Shown here one piece after another: positions 22,425-38,675 of a stretch of 64,000 nucleotides of DNA. The stretch is taken from the NCBI GenBank assembly GCA_017347485.1, contig AP021857.1, forward strand, positions 1,345,390 to 1,409,389, given 5' to 3'. The stretch's first letter is position 1. Each line of letters begins with the position of its first letter. The translations under genes were made by a program, and so were the position numbers. The stretch is from Candidatus Desulfobacillus denitrificans. GTDB taxonomy: Bacteria > Pseudomonadota > Gammaproteobacteria > Burkholderiales > Rhodocyclaceae. The notes under the pieces are model-generated. The model did not search any database. It saw only the letters and a program-made list of their open reading frames with translations, and was not told where the DNA came from.

Positions 22425-23549
22425 TCACGCGGCGAGCAGGGTGTCGCTGAACAGGCCGAGGTGGTGGTCGGCGTTGCCGAAGGTGAGGTCGATCAGGGTC
22501 AGGCGCTTGAACCAGTGCGAGACGTTGAGCTCGTCCACCACGCCCATGCCGCCGTGCAGCTGCACCGCCTGCTGGCCGACGAAGCGCGCCTGCTGGCCGA
22601 TGTAGGCCTTGGCGGCGGAGATCGCGCGGCGGCGCTCGGCGGCGTCGGGCGAATCGGCCTTCACCGCGGCCATCATCGCCATGGAGCGCGCCTGCTCGGT
22701 GGCGATGACCATGTCCACCATGCGGTGCTGCAGCGCCTGGAAGCGGCCGATGGGCTGGCCGAACTGCTTGCGCGTCTTCAGGTATTCGAGCGTCGCCTCG
22801 TCGAGCGCCGCCATGATGCCGACGGATTCGGCGCACAGCGCGGCGATGCCGTAGTCCAGCGCCCGCTCGACGAGCGGCAGCGCGCCGCCCTCGGGCCCGA
22901 CCAGGGCGTCGGCGCCGACGGCGACGTTGCTCAGCGCGATTTCCGCGGCGCGGCCGCCGTCCTGCGTCATATAGCTGCGCACGGTCACGCCGGGCGCCTT
23001 GGCGTCCACCAGGAACAGCGAGAGGCCCTTGCCGGTGCCGGCCGAGACGAGCAATTTGTCCGAAGCGCCGCCGCCGAGCACCACGCCCTTGCTGCCGGAG
23101 AGCTTCCAGCCGCTGCCGTCGGCCTTCGCCGCCGTGTCCACGCGACTGACTTCGTAGCGGGCGCCGCGCTCGTAGTGGGCGAGGGCCAGCATCAGCTCGC
23201 CGCCGGCGATGGCGGGCAGCAGCTCTTCCTTCTGCGCGGCGCTGCCGGCGTCGCGGATGAGGCCGCCGGCGACGACCACCGTGGAAAGATAGGGCTCGAG
23301 CACCAGGCCGCGGCCGAAGGCCTCCATCACCAGCATCGTGTCGACGGCGTTGCCGTTCAGCCCGCCGACATCCTCGGGGAAGGGCAGGGCGAGCAGGCCG
23401 AGGTCGGCGAACTGTTTCCAGTGGTCGCGGCTGAAGCCGATTTCGGATTTCGCCAGCGCGCGCCGCTGCTCGAAGCCGTAATCCTTGGCGATGTAGCGGG
23501 AGAGGGTGTCGCGCAGGGCGTTCTGTTCGTCGGTGTAGTTGAAGTCCAT
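22425..23549 (-). CDS. Acyl-CoA dehydrogenase, small partner (PimD-like)
   Basis: A 374-residue flavoprotein of the acyl-CoA dehydrogenase family. The N-terminal domain starts MDFNYTDEQNALRDTLSRYI. The C-terminal part has TRKQFGQPIGRFQALQHRMVDM and QLHGGMGVVDELNVSHWFKR. It follows a second ACAD gene by 2 bases. Such tandem pairs form heteromers in pimeloyl-CoA dehydrogenase (PimC/PimD) and steroid side-chain enzymes. The substrate here is inferred from that resemblance only. Confidence 0.85.
   Translation of the reverse strand: MDFNYTDEQNALRDTLSRYIAKDYGFEQRRALAKSEIGFSRDHWKQFADLGLLALPFPEDVGGLNGNAVDTMLVMEAFGRGLVLEPYLSTVVVAGGLIRDAGSAAQKEELLPAIAGGELMLALAHYERGARYEVSRVDTAAKADGSGWKLSGSKGVVLGGGASDKLLVSAGTGKGLSLFLVDAKAPGVTVRSYMTQDGGRAAEIALSNVAVGADALVGPEGGALPLVERALDYGIAALCAESVGIMAALDEATLEYLKTRKQFGQPIGRFQALQHRMVDMVIATEQARSMAMMAAVKADSPDAAERRRAISAAKAYIGQQARFVGQQAVQLHGGMGVVDELNVSHWFKRLTLIDLTFGNADHHLGLFSDTLLAA
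23131..23154 (-). repeat. 24-base unit inside the PimD-like gene
   Basis: Minus-strand CGAAGTCAGT-CGCGTGGAC-ACGGC: two mismatches in the left block, right block exact, spacing exact. It codes for an ordinary-looking stretch near EVSRVDTAA of the acyl-CoA dehydrogenase. It could be a chance match or a unit absorbed into coding sequence. Confidence 0.4.
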
Positions 23550-23551
23550 GA

Positions 23552-24748
<1,197 letters not shown>

Positions 24749-24762
24749 CTTTCGGGTTCCGG

Positions 24763-25416
24763 TTATTTCTTGGTTGCGGCGTAGGCCTCGAAGGCCGCCT
24801 TGCGGTCGGCGTTGACCTTCTGCGCGTGCGGCCGCTCGCCGACCATCTTCAGGTAGGCCTTGGCTTCGGGCAGGAATTCATCGAGGAAATCGCGGCCGTA
24901 GGCCTTTTTCGTCGCCTGCGACAGCAGCGGCAGGTGCACGAAGGCGGCGCAGTCGGCGTGCGTGAAATCCTTGCCGGCGATGAAAGGCGCGAAGCGCGCC
25001 AGGTGGGTCAGGCTGCGCACGCCCTTCTCGAGCTGCTGCTCGACCTCCTTCTTGGTCTCGTCGGAGACGCTGCCGCCGAAGAACACCTCGTAGTAGAGGC
25101 GCCGCGCCGGCAGTTCGATGTGCAGCTCGAGGTGCTCGATCAGTTCGCGGCAGCGGGCGCGCTCGAAGGCGTCCTTCGGGTAGAGCGGCGGCTCGGGGTA
25201 CATGTCCTCGATGTACTCGGTGAGCACCTGCGACTCGGTGAGCACGCCCTTGTCGGTGCGCAGGAAGGGCACCTTGCCCATCGGGGAATCCTTGCGGAAC
25301 GCCTCCTTCTGCGAGGGGTAGGCGAGCTCCTCCTCGAAGGGCACGCCCTTCTCGAGCAGGGACAGCTTGACCTTGTTGTAGTAGTTGCTGACGGCGAAGC
25401 CGCAGAGCTTGAGCAT
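24763..25416 (-). CDS. Glutathione S-transferase family protein
   Basis: A 217-residue cytosolic GST: thioredoxin-like N-domain (LCGFAVSNYYNKVKLSLLEKG, the conserved Val-Pro in GKVPFL near 48-52, ESQVLTEYIED) and a helical C-domain. Fourteen bases separate it from the PimC-like gene. GSTs in aromatic or acyl-CoA clusters can isomerise or detoxify reactive intermediates. The exact reaction is unknown. Confidence 0.82.
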   Translation of the reverse strand: MLKLCGFAVSNYYNKVKLSLLEKGVPFEEELAYPSQKEAFRKDSPMGKVPFLRTDKGVLTESQVLTEYIEDMYPEPPLYPKDAFERARCRELIEHLELHIELPARRLYYEVFFGGSVSDETKKEVEQQLEKGVRSLTHLARFAPFIAGKDFTHADCAAFVHLPLLSQATKKAYGRDFLDEFLPEAKAYLKMVGERPHAQKVNADRKAAFEAYAATKK

Positions 25417-25438
25417 GCTGTACTCCTTTATGTTTGCT

Positions 25439-25530
25439 CCCCTCTCCCGCTTGCGGGAGAGGGGTCGGGGGAGAGGGCAATCGACGCCTGCCCCTCTCCC
25501 CAGCCCTCTCCCCGCGAGCGGGGAGAGGGG
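25439..25530. repeat. CCCTCTCCC hairpin pair
   Basis: Two strong hairpins, at 25439-25464 (arms CCCCTCTCCCGC / GCGGGAGAGGGG) and at about 25504-25529, joined by a purine-rich linker. The same two-hairpin element is at 33733-33826, and a single hairpin at 54801-54824. It lies between the ALDH stop and the GST start and could partly end transcription within the operon. Confidence 0.8.
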
Positions 25531-25531
25531 G

Positions 25532-26962
<1,431 letters not shown>

Positions 26963-27084
26963 GGGGCTTTCCTGGTCATTATTTACAAAACACGAATCGA
27001 ACGATACCATGCTTTTGAAATAAATCGAAATGGCATTCCGCAGAGCGAAACTAACATGAATCATCTCAGCAAGGACGCGCACTT
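26963..27084. promoter_or_regulatory. Divergent promoter region of the acyl-CoA operons
   Basis: 122 bases between divergent starts, much more AT-rich than the flanks. A small inverted repeat ATCGAACGAT lies at 26996-27005 and AT-rich hexamers (TTGAAA, TAAATC) around 27014-27026. It probably holds promoters for both operons and a regulator site. The regulator gene is not next to it. Confidence 0.5.
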
Positions 27085-29169
<2,085 letters not shown>

Positions 29170-29185
29170 ATTCCGGAGATCCGCA

Positions 29186-30364
<1,179 letters not shown>

Positions 30365-30384
30365 AGAACCTCACAAGCACTTTC

Positions 30385-30476
30385 AACACAGAGAGCACAG
30401 AGACACAGAGATCACAGAGAGAAAATCATGACTTTGGCTTTCTCCGTGTTCTCCGTGTCTCTGTGTCCTCTGTGTT
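30385..30476. repeat. AACACAGAG hairpin repeat
   Basis: An AT-richer imperfect inverted repeat. The left arm is built from ACAGAG units (AACACAGAGAGCACAGAG) and the right arm ends TCTGTGTCCTCTGTGTT, with a short central loop. A diverged copy lies at 55321-55408. Such elements are common between genes of several proteobacteria. It may act as a terminator or attenuator after the thiolase gene. Confidence 0.75.
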
Positions 30477-30503
30477 AATGCGGTTAACGACCTAGGGGGG
30501 CAC

Positions 30504-31280
30504 ATGGGTGTCAAGCAATTATTCGAACTGACAGGCAAGGTCGCCCTGATCACCGGCGGCTCGCGCGGGCTCGGCCTGCAGATGGCCGAGGCGCTCGGCG
30601 AGATGGGCGCCAAGGTGGCGATCACGGCGCGCAAGGCCGACGAACTGAAGGAGGCCGAGGCGCACCTGAGGAAGAAAGGCATCGAGGTGCTCACCGTCAC
30701 CAACGACCTCTCGAAGTTCGACCGGATCCCCGCCATGGTGGACGCCGTGCTGGCGAAGTTCGGTACCCTCGACATCCTGGTGAACAACGCCGGCGCCACC
30801 TGGGGCGCGCCGGCCGAGGATTACCCGGACGAGGCCTGGAACAAGGTGATGGACCTCAACATCAACGCCATGTTCTTCCTCAGCCGCGAGGTCGGCAAGC
30901 GCTGCTTCATCCCGAAGAAGGCCGGCAAGATCATCAACATCGCTTCGGTGGCCGGCCTCTCCGGCAGCCCGCAGGGCATGTACACCGTTGCCTACAACAC
31001 CAGCAAGGGCGCGGCGGTGAACTTCACCCGCACGCTGGCCTCGGAGTGGGGCCGCTACAACATCAACGTGAACGCCATCTGCCCGGGCTTCTTCCCCTCG
31101 AAGATGTCGCAGGGTCTGCTCGACCGGATCGGCGACGATATCGTCTCGGCCACGCCGCTCGGCCGGCTGGGCGGCGACGAGGATCTGATGGGCACGGTGG
31201 TGTTCCTCGCTTCCGAGGCCTCGCGCCACGTCACCGGGCAGTACATCGCCGTCGATGGCGGCGCCTGCATCTCGAAATAA
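30504..31280 (+). CDS. Short-chain dehydrogenase/reductase
   Basis: A 258-residue classical [11 protein letters not shown] at 17-24, NNAG near 93-96, catalytic Ser in [10 protein letters not shown], Tyr and Lys in AYNTSKG, and GGACISK end. It is the first gene after the repeat and leads a run that ends in an APH kinase/ACAD pair. In the Pseudomonas levulinate pathway an SDR of this class reduces a 4-keto-acyl-CoA before phosphorylation. A similar role here is inference. Confidence 0.82.
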   Translation: MGVKQLFELTGKVALITGGSRGLGLQMAEALGEMGAKVAITARKADELKEAEAHLRKKGIEVLTVTNDLSKFDRIPAMVDAVLAKFGTLDILVNNAGATWGAPAEDYPDEAWNKVMDLNINAMFFLSREVGKRCFIPKKAGKIINIASVAGLSGSPQGMYTVAYNTSKGAAVNFTRTLASEWGRYNINVNAICPGFFPSKMSQGLLDRIGDDIVSATPLGRLGGDEDLMGTVVFLASEASRHVTGQYIAVDGGACISK

Positions 31281-31293
31281 GGAGGCGATTCCC

Positions 31294-32217
31294 ATGCCCG
31301 ACTTCAGCACCCTGCGCATCGACCCGGATGCGGAAAACCCGCACATCGCCCGCCTGCTGCTGAACCGGCCGGAGCGGCTGAACGCCATCAACGAGGCGAT
31401 GCCGGAGGAAATCCGCGCCGCGGTGGCATGGGCGGAAGCCGAGGATTCGGTGCACGTGATCGTCGTCGAAGGCGCCGGCAAGGGCTTCTGCGGCGGCTAC
31501 GACCTCAGCCAGTTCGGCAGCGGCGAGATCGACCATCCCTGCCAGCAGGAGCGCCATCCCTGGGATCCGATGGTCGACTATGCCTATATGAAGCGCAACA
31601 CCGAGGCCTTCATGTCCTTGTGGAAAAGCGCCAAGCCGACCATCGCCAAGGTGCACGGCCATGCCGTCGCCGGCGGCAGCGACATCGCCCTGTGCTGCGA
31701 CCTGCTGGTGATCGCCGAGGATGCGCGCATCGGCTACATGCCGACGCGGGTGTGGGGCTGCCCGACGACGGCGATGTGGACCTACCGGCTCGGCCCGACG
31801 CGCGCCAAGCAGCTGATGTTCACCGGCGACACCATCGACGGGCGCACCGCCGCCGCCTGGGGCCTGGCCAACGAGGCGGTGCCGGCGGATCGGCTGGAAG
31901 CGGCGACGCTGCGCCTGGCGAATCGCATCGCCGGCGTGCCGCGCGGCCATCTGGCGATGCACAAGCTGGTGGTCAACCAGGTCATGCTGAACATGGGCCT
32001 GGAGCAGAGCCAGACCCTGGCGACGGTTTTCGACGGCATCACGCGCCACAACCCGGAGGGATTGTGGTTCCGCCGCTATGCCCAGAGCGAGGGCTTCAAG
32101 GCCGCGGTGAGCTGGCGCGACGGCGGCAGGCCCATCCCCGAGGGGGACGAGGCGCGGGCGCTGATCCGCGAGCTGGAGGCGCGCCGGAAAGGCAGCGGGC
32201 CGCATGGCGAAGGATAG
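31294..32217 (+). CDS. Crotonase-family enoyl-CoA hydratase
   Basis: A 307-residue crotonase, longer than the usual 260. It has an insertion near 75-105 (after [12 protein letters not shown], with [15 protein letters not shown]), as seen in hydratases with larger substrates. [25 protein letters not shown] near 125-149 forms the second oxyanion-hole part. A full AAGGAGG at 31279-31285 sets the ATG at 31294. It overlaps the thioesterase by 14 bases. Confidence 0.85.
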   Translation: MPDFSTLRIDPDAENPHIARLLLNRPERLNAINEAMPEEIRAAVAWAEAEDSVHVIVVEGAGKGFCGGYDLSQFGSGEIDHPCQQERHPWDPMVDYAYMKRNTEAFMSLWKSAKPTIAKVHGHAVAGGSDIALCCDLLVIAEDARIGYMPTRVWGCPTTAMWTYRLGPTRAKQLMFTGDTIDGRTAAAWGLANEAVPADRLEAATLRLANRIAGVPRGHLAMHKLVVNQVMLNMGLEQSQTLATVFDGITRHNPEGLWFRRYAQSEGFKAAVSWRDGGRPIPEGDEARALIRELEARRKGSGPHGEG

Positions 32218-32623
32218 GAAATTCTTCGGTCTCGAGATTCCCTTCATCGAGCTGCTGCAGGCGCAGGACGGCCCCCTGGAAAAGGGACGGGCGACGGCCG
32301 CCGTCGAGGTGCGCCGCGAGCTGCACAACAGCTGGGGATATGCCCACGGCGGCGTCGTGATGACCCTGCTCGACGTCACCATGGGCCAGGCGGCGCGCAG
32401 CGGCCTGCCGCAGGGCACCGGCGTGGTGACGATCGACCTGAACGTGAGCTTCGTCAGCGCCGGCCGCGGCCGCCTGACGGTGGAGGCGCGCGTGCTGAGG
32501 AGCGGCGGCTCGATCGTCTTCTGCGAGGGCGAAGTGCGCGACGCCGCGGGCGAACTGGTGGCGAAGGGCATGGCTTCCTTCAAGGTGAAGAAAAAAGTCA
32601 GTCGCGGCGAGACGGCGGGCTGA
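32204..32623 (+). CDS. PaaI-family thioesterase
   Basis: A 139-residue hot-dog thioesterase with [20 protein letters not shown] near 45-64. The fold ends near residue 128 (MASFKV). The last residues, [11 protein letters not shown], are coded by a 24-base repeat unit and are not part of the family. It likely releases free acid from acyl-CoA intermediates. Confidence 0.82.
   Translation: MAKDRKFFGLEIPFIELLQAQDGPLEKGRATAAVEVRRELHNSWGYAHGGVVMTLLDVTMGQAARSGLPQGTGVVTIDLNVSFVSAGRGRLTVEARVLRSGGSIVFCEGEVRDAAGELVAKGMASFKVKKKVSRGETAG
32593..32616 (+). repeat. 24-base unit at the end of the thioesterase gene
   Basis: AAAAGTCAGT-CGCGGCGAG-ACGGC, both blocks exact. It is read through as the C-terminal tail of the thioesterase and is followed nine bases later by the dRS3-like element at 32626. 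Confidence 0.75.
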
Positions 32624-32625
32624 CA

Positions 32626-32704
32626 GTCGTCCCCGCGGAAGCGGGGACCCATGGATTCCCGCTCCCCGCTTCAAGCATACGGGGACAAGCTTCGCGGGGA
32701 CGAC
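32626..32704. repeat. GTCGTCCCCGCG element with 12-base terminal inverted repeats
   Basis: A 79-base element that starts GTCGTCCCCGCG and ends CGCGGGGACGAC, a perfect 12-base terminal inverted repeat. Internally it carries GCGGGGACCCATGGATTCCCGC, cut here as GCGGGGA then GGATTCCCGC. The 58039 copy shares the same left end and core. It fills the gap before the reductase gene and no gene is needed to explain it. Confidence 0.75.
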
Positions 32705-32718
32705 GTGAGGGTAACGAT

Positions 32719-33717
32719 ATGAGCGAAACCAACAGGCAGATCCTCCTCGCCAGCCGCCCGAGCGACTGGCCCGAGCCGGCGAACTTCAGGCTGGTCGAGG
32801 CGCCGCTGCCGGCGCTCGGCGACGGCCAGCTGCTGGTGCGCAACCACTGGCTCTCCCTCGATCCCTACATGCGCGGCCGCATGAACGACGCCCAGTCCTA
32901 CGCCGCGCCGCAGAAGCTCGGCGAGGTGATGATCGGCGGCACGGCGGGCGAGGTGGTGGCATCGAAGAATCCGAAGTTCGCCGTTGGCGACAAGGTGGTG
33001 GGCATGCTGGGCTGGCAGCTCTACGGCGTCAGCGACGGCAGCATGCTGATGAAGGTGGATGACCGCCACATTCCGCTTTCGGCCTATCTCGGCACGGTCG
33101 GCATGCCCGGCGTCACCGCCTGGTACGGCCTGATGGACATCTGCCAGCCGAAGGCCGGCGAGACGGTGGTGGTGACGGCCGCCTCGGGCGCGGTCGGCAG
33201 CGTCGTCGGCCAATTGGCGAAGATGAAGGGCTGCCGCGCGGTCGGCATCGCCGGCGGAGCGGAGAAGTGCCGCTACGTCGTCGACGAACTGGGCTTCGAC
33301 GCCTGCGTCGACTACAAGGCCGGCAACCTCTGGAAGGACATCAAGGCGGCGACGCCGGACGGCATCGATTGCCTGTTCGAGAACGTCGGCGGCGAGATCT
33401 TCGACACCCTGCTCGGGCGGATGAACGCCTTCTCGCGCATCGCCCTGTGCGGCCTCATCTCCCAGTACAACGCGGAGCCGCACGCCATGAAGAACATCGG
33501 CTCCGTGCTCATCAACCGGATCAGGATGCAGGGCTTCATCGTCTCCGAGCACATGGAGCGCTGGCCGGTCGCGTTGCAGGAACTGGGGCAGGGCGTCGCC
33601 ACGGGGAAGATCAAATACCGCGAGACCGTGGCGCAGGGCCTGGAGAACGCGCCGCAGGCCTTCATCGGCCTGCTCAAGGGCGCCAACCTCGGCAAGCAAC
33701 TCGTGAAACTGATATGA
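32719..33717 (+). CDS. NADPH-dependent alkenal/one reductase (CurA/PTGR family)
   Basis: A 332-residue zinc-free medium-chain reductase. LSLDPYMRGRMNDAQSY near 46-62 is the family signature, AASGAVGSVVGQLAK near 154-168 binds NADPH, and CGLISQYN near 237-244 is also typical. It reduces the C=C of conjugated enones. In this operon it could saturate an enoyl or enone intermediate. Confidence 0.87.
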   Translation: MSETNRQILLASRPSDWPEPANFRLVEAPLPALGDGQLLVRNHWLSLDPYMRGRMNDAQSYAAPQKLGEVMIGGTAGEVVASKNPKFAVGDKVVGMLGWQLYGVSDGSMLMKVDDRHIPLSAYLGTVGMPGVTAWYGLMDICQPKAGETVVVTAASGAVGSVVGQLAKMKGCRAVGIAGGAEKCRYVVDELGFDACVDYKAGNLWKDIKAATPDGIDCLFENVGGEIFDTLLGRMNAFSRIALCGLISQYNAEPHAMKNIGSVLINRIRMQGFIVSEHMERWPVALQELGQGVATGKIKYRETVAQGLENAPQAFIGLLKGANLGKQLVKLI

Positions 33718-33732
33718 GCATTCTTTACATCT

Positions 33733-33826
33733 CCCCTCTCCCGCTTGCGGGAGAGGGGCAGGGGGAGAGGGCCGGCCGGCCGCTTGCCCCTCTCCCTAGC
33801 CCTCTCCCCGCGCGCGGGGAGAGGGG
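33733..33826. repeat. CCCTCTCCC hairpin pair, second copy
   Basis: Hairpins at 33733-33758 (identical to the 25439 hairpin) and about 33800-33826, with a GC-rich linker. It fills most of the gap between the reductase and the APH kinase gene and may reduce read-through. Confidence 0.8.
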
Positions 33827-33849
33827 ATTAGTGTTGCAAAGGGTATGCA

Positions 33850-34920
33850 ATGAGTGACAAGTTCGTCGGCACCCGCGCCGTCTCGCCGCAGCACGCCTTC
33901 GATACCGGCCGGCTGGCCGACTGGCTGCGCGCCCATGTCGAAGGCTTCGCCGGCGAACTGACGGTGGAGCAGTTCAAGGGCGGCCAGTCCAATCCGACCT
34001 TCCTGCTCAGCGCAGGCAACAGGAAATACGTCATGCGGCGAAAGCCGCCCGGCAAGCTGCTGCCGTCCGCCCATGCCGTCGACCGCGAGTACCGCGTGAT
34101 TTCCGCGCTGGCGAAGACCGACGTGCCTGTGGCGAAGGGCTACGCCCTCTGCGAGGACGATGCGGTCATCGGCACCGCCTTCTACGTCATGGACTACGTC
34201 GAGGGCCGCGTCCTGTGGGACCCGGCCCTGCCGGGCCTGCAGCCTTCCGAGCGCAAGGCGATCTTCGACGAGATGAACCGCGTCATCGCCGCCCTGCACA
34301 GCGTCGACTATGCCGCCGTGGGGCTGGCCGACTACGGCAAGCCGGGCAACTACTTCGCGCGCCAGATCGACCGCTGGAGCAAGCAGTACCGCGCTTCCGA
34401 GACGGAGAAGATCGAGGCCATGGACAACCTCATGGCCTGGCTGCCGGCCAACATCCCGGCCGGCGACGAGACGGCCATCGTGCACGGCGACTACCGCCTC
34501 GACAACGTCATCTTCCACCCGAGCGAGCCGCGCATCCTCGCCGTGCTCGACTGGGAACTGTCCACCCTCGGCCATCCGCTCGCCGACTTCGCCTACCACT
34601 GCATGACCTGGCGCCTGTCGCCCGGCCAGTTCCGCGGCCTCGTCGGCTACGACCTGAAGGCGCTCGGCATCCCGAACGAGCGGGAGTATGTCGCCTTGTA
34701 CTGCCAGCGCACCGGGCGCGCCTCGATCCCGGCCGCCGAGTTCGAGTACTACCTCGCCTTCAACATGTTCCGCCTCACCGCCATCGCTCAGGGCATCATG
34801 GCGCGCGCCCTGCAGGGCAACGCCTCCAGCCAGGAGGCCGTCGAGACCGGCAAGCGCGCCCGCCCGCTCGCCGAGGAAGCCTGGCGCCAGGTGGAAAACA
34901 TCATCGCCGGAAAGATTTGA
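33850..34920 (+). CDS. APH-type kinase of the ACAD10/ACAD11/LvaA group
   Basis: A 356-residue aminoglycoside-phosphotransferase-fold kinase. The catalytic loop [12 protein letters not shown] begins near 210 and the metal-binding LDWELSTLG near 236. Relatives include the kinase half of mammalian ACAD11 and LvaA of Pseudomonas, which phosphorylate the 4-hydroxy group of 4-hydroxyacyl-CoA. The gene directly after encodes the matching ACAD, so a role in 4-hydroxyacyl-CoA use is well supported. Antibiotic resistance is unlikely. Confidence 0.85.
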   Translation: MSDKFVGTRAVSPQHAFDTGRLADWLRAHVEGFAGELTVEQFKGGQSNPTFLLSAGNRKYVMRRKPPGKLLPSAHAVDREYRVISALAKTDVPVAKGYALCEDDAVIGTAFYVMDYVEGRVLWDPALPGLQPSERKAIFDEMNRVIAALHSVDYAAVGLADYGKPGNYFARQIDRWSKQYRASETEKIEAMDNLMAWLPANIPAGDETAIVHGDYRLDNVIFHPSEPRILAVLDWELSTLGHPLADFAYHCMTWRLSPGQFRGLVGYDLKALGIPNEREYVALYCQRTGRASIPAAEFEYYLAFNMFRLTAIAQGIMARALQGNASSQEAVETGKRARPLAEEAWRQVENIIAGKI

Positions 34921-34937
34921 CTGGAGAAGAAACAACC

Positions 34938-36164
<1,227 letters not shown>

Positions 36165-36182
36165 GCCCTGCGCCGGTTTTTT

Positions 36183-36695
36183 TTAACGCAGCCTGAACAC
36201 CACCGGCAGAATGATTTCCCGCGATCCGGTATCGGGCAGGCTGCCCATGGCCAGCGCGGCCTGCACGGCGGCGATGTCGAGCAGCCGGTGGCCGCTGCCG
36301 GCGGCCACCTGCGCATCCAGAATCCTCCCGTCGGCGTCCAGCGTCAGCAGCACGCGCACCTCGCCCTCGAGGCCGCGTGCGACGGCTTCGGGCGGGTAGA
36401 ACAGCACTTCCGACAGCTTGCGTTGCGCGGCAACAGCCTGCCTTGGCCGCGCCGGCCGGCGTCCCGTCGTGTCCACCGCCGTCGGCGGCATGGCCGCGGC
36501 CGGCGGCGTTGCCGCTTCCGCCAAGGTGTCCTTCAGCAGCGGTTGCGCCGGCTTCACGAGGGCGGGCGGCAGCAGGCGCGCGCTGATCGCCGTGCCGCGC
36601 GGACTGACTTTTTCGCCGGGCACGCCCAGGCCGAGCAGGCAAAGATGCAGGACGAGCGAGGCCGCCAGGGCGAGCAGCAAGCGGCGGGAGGGCAT
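36183..36695 (-). CDS. TonB-like protein
   Basis: A 170-residue protein: one N-terminal membrane segment (LLLALAASLVLHLCLLGLG, 6-24), a Pro/Ala linker, and a TonB C-terminal-type domain from about 90 (VLFYPPEAVARGLEGEVRVLLTLDADGRI). It is shorter than typical TonB and lacks the long Pro-Lys spacer; no ExbBD is adjacent, so it may be a partial or specialised transducer. A 24-base repeat unit is translated as EKVSPRGTA-like residues at 28-35, between the membrane segment and the linker. Confidence 0.75.
   Translation of the reverse strand: MPSRRLLLALAASLVLHLCLLGLGVPGEKVSPRGTAISARLLPPALVKPAQPLLKDTLAEAATPPAAAMPPTAVDTTGRRPARPRQAVAAQRKLSEVLFYPPEAVARGLEGEVRVLLTLDADGRILDAQVAAGSGHRLLDIAAVQAALAMGSLPDTGSREIILPVVFRLR
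36589..36612 (-). repeat. 24-base unit inside the TonB-like gene
   Basis: Minus-strand AAAAGTCAGT-CCGCGCGGC-ACGGC, both blocks exact. It is in frame and lies in the low-complexity linker just after the membrane segment, where an insertion would be tolerated. Confidence 0.75.
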
Positions 36696-36750
36696 GGGAG
36701 TTTGGCGCGGATCAAGCCGGTCGATGCGCTATTTTGCTATAAATGCCGCC

Positions 36751-37890
36751 ATGAGATACGGAATCCTCCTGCTGGCGCTGCTGGCCTGCCTGACGAGGCC
36801 GGCGTGGGCTGCCGCGCCCAATCCACCCACGCCCCTCGAATACGGCGTCGCCGTCGAGGCCGGCAACACCTTCGCCGTCAAGAAGTGGCTGGACCAGGGT
36901 CTGGCGCCGGACTACCTGGCCGACCGCATTGGCAGCGGCCTGATGATCGCGGCGTGGACCGGCAACCTGGAGCTGATGCGGCTCTTCCTCGAGCGCGGCG
37001 CCAGCGTGCACCTCGCCAACCGCTTCGACGAGCAGGCCCTGCAGCTGGCGGCCTGGCGCGGCCATGCCGACGCCGTGCGCCTGCTGCTCGAGCACGGCGC
37101 CGCGGTCAATCGCGAGGGCAAGCAATGGGGGGCGCTGCACTACGCCGCCTTCGCCGGCCGCGCGGAGATCGCCCGCCTGCTGATGGAGAAGGGCGCCGAC
37201 GTGAATGCCCGCACGCCGAACGATTCGACGGCGCTGATGCTGGCGGCGCGCGAAGGGCAGCCGGAGCTGGCCCGCGCACTGCTCGATGCCGGCGCCGATA
37301 CAACGCCAACCAACGAGTGGGGCGACAGCGCGCTCGCCTTCGCCATGCGCCACAAGAACTACGGCATCGCCAGGATGGTGTCGAGCGCCGAGGAGTTCGC
37401 CCGCGCGGCGAAGCAGGCCGAGGCCTACGGCGCGGCGCAGAAATCCGTCCCCGCGCCGCCGCAGATCGGCGAGATCGTCGAGAAGATTCGCGCTGCGCAG
37501 GCGGCAGGCAAGCCGACCGCCGATCTGCACAAGGCGCTGCAGGCCGCCCTCGCCCTGCATCGCCACGACAGCGAGGTGCAGACCCTGAAGACACGGAAGG
37601 GCAAGGGCGGCAAGCCCGAACTGCTGGTGATCACCGCCAAGCGCAACGAAGCCGGCCGCGAGCGCGCCGAACTGCTCTACGAGGCGATCAAGGCCGGCGC
37701 CGCCGTCACCACGCCGGCCGAAGTGGCCGGCCGCGCCGATGCCTCCGCCGAGATTTCCGGCATCCTCGAAAAACTGCGGAAAGAGCAGGGAAAGCAGGGC
37801 CGCAAGCGCTCCGCCGCCGAGTTGCGCAAGGAATTGCACGAGGCGGTCGACAGGTTCAAGCAGGAAGCCGCGGCCGAGGCGGCCAGGTGA
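36751..37890 (+). CDS. Exported ankyrin-repeat protein
   Basis: A 379-residue protein with a signal peptide (RYGILLLALLACLTRPAWA). About five ankyrin repeats follow at 25-200, with TALMLAAREGQPELARALLDAGAD and similar units. The C-terminal 150 residues are Lys/Glu/Ala-rich and probably helical. I chose the ATG at 36751; an in-frame ATG at 36724 would precede the signal peptide. Its partner is unknown. Divergent from the TonB-like gene with a 55-base gap that includes TATAAA at 36738-36743. Confidence 0.8.
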   Translation: MRYGILLLALLACLTRPAWAAAPNPPTPLEYGVAVEAGNTFAVKKWLDQGLAPDYLADRIGSGLMIAAWTGNLELMRLFLERGASVHLANRFDEQALQLAAWRGHADAVRLLLEHGAAVNREGKQWGALHYAAFAGRAEIARLLMEKGADVNARTPNDSTALMLAAREGQPELARALLDAGADTTPTNEWGDSALAFAMRHKNYGIARMVSSAEEFARAAKQAEAYGAAQKSVPAPPQIGEIVEKIRAAQAAGKPTADLHKALQAALALHRHDSEVQTLKTRKGKGGKPELLVITAKRNEAGRERAELLYEAIKAGAAVTTPAEVAGRADASAEISGILEKLRKEQGKQGRKRSAAELRKELHEAVDRFKQEAAAEAAR

Positions 37891-37896
37891 GCGGCA

Positions 37897-38571
37897 TCAG
37901 GTCAGCAGCACCGCCACGATGCCGGTGATGAAGATGCCGTCGAAGCTGCCGGCGCCGCCGATCGAGGCGACCGGCTCGCCGAGCTTGCCGATGTCCTTCA
38001 GCCGCAGGATGTCGGCGCCGATCAGCACGCCGAGCGTGCCGCCGATGTAGGCCAGCACCGGCGCCTGCTCCGGATCGAGCGCCACCGCCGCGATCGCCGC
38101 CGCCAGGGGCGCCACCAGCACCGGCATGGCGATGCCGACCCTCGGCACGGAAAAGCTGACCCCGTAGGACACCAGCGTCACCGCCGCCACCGCCGCCAGC
38201 ACCTGCACCAGGTCCGGCTGGCCATGGCGGATCAGATAGAAGCAGAACGTCGTCGGCACGATGCAGCCGCCGACGTTCACCGCGATGAGGGTCTTGCCCG
38301 GGATCACCCGGAAGCGCTGCAGCAGTTTTTCCGGCAGTTCGCGCAGGCGCTTTTCCTGCGCCTCCCGGTCGGTGGGCACGGTGAACAGCGGCAGATTGAG
38401 CATGCTGCCGAACAGCGTCAGCATCAGCAGCAGCGCCGCCGACTCCGGCGCCAGGCCGAGCTTGTGGAATGCCACGCGCAGGATGCCCAGCTGGACGAAG
38501 GCGACCAGGAAGGCGGCGGCGACGGCAAGCAGCAGCAGGCGGGCGGGCGGCACGTTGGGCGCTTTCGGCAA
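37897..38571 (-). CDS. DUF1614-type membrane protein
   Basis: A 224-residue inner-membrane protein with about six hydrophobic segments. GKTLIAVNVGGCIVPTTFCFYL near 92-113 and the C-terminal GGAGSFDGIFITGIVAVLL are typical of the DUF1614 family, whose function is unknown. It converges with the ankyrin gene (6-base gap) and is divergent from the ClpX-like gene. Confidence 0.78.
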   Translation of the reverse strand: MPKAPNVPPARLLLLAVAAAFLVAFVQLGILRVAFHKLGLAPESAALLLMLTLFGSMLNLPLFTVPTDREAQEKRLRELPEKLLQRFRVIPGKTLIAVNVGGCIVPTTFCFYLIRHGQPDLVQVLAAVAAVTLVSYGVSFSVPRVGIAMPVLVAPLAAAIAAVALDPEQAPVLAYIGGTLGVLIGADILRLKDIGKLGEPVASIGGAGSFDGIFITGIVAVLLT

Positions 38572-38675
38572 TCGGGGAAAGGGCAGGACGGTGGGGGCTA
38601 TGCCCGATTGTATGCCAAAGTCCGATCGCGGCCGGGCATAATCCCGCCATGCTGCATTCCCGGGAGGCCGCCTGC

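Noticed and set aside
26963-27082. N-terminal extension of the ALDH to 27082
   Set aside because: It would cross the divergent promoter region and adds residues not like the family. The ATG at 26962 has a ribosome site.
33850-34920. Aminoglycoside resistance gene
   Set aside because: APH fold only. Context and the adjacent ACAD11-like gene point to acyl-CoA metabolism.
36177-36184. Run of eight T as a terminator after the ACAD11-like gene
   Set aside because: No convincing GC-rich stem precedes it. It may still help termination, but evidence is too weak to list.
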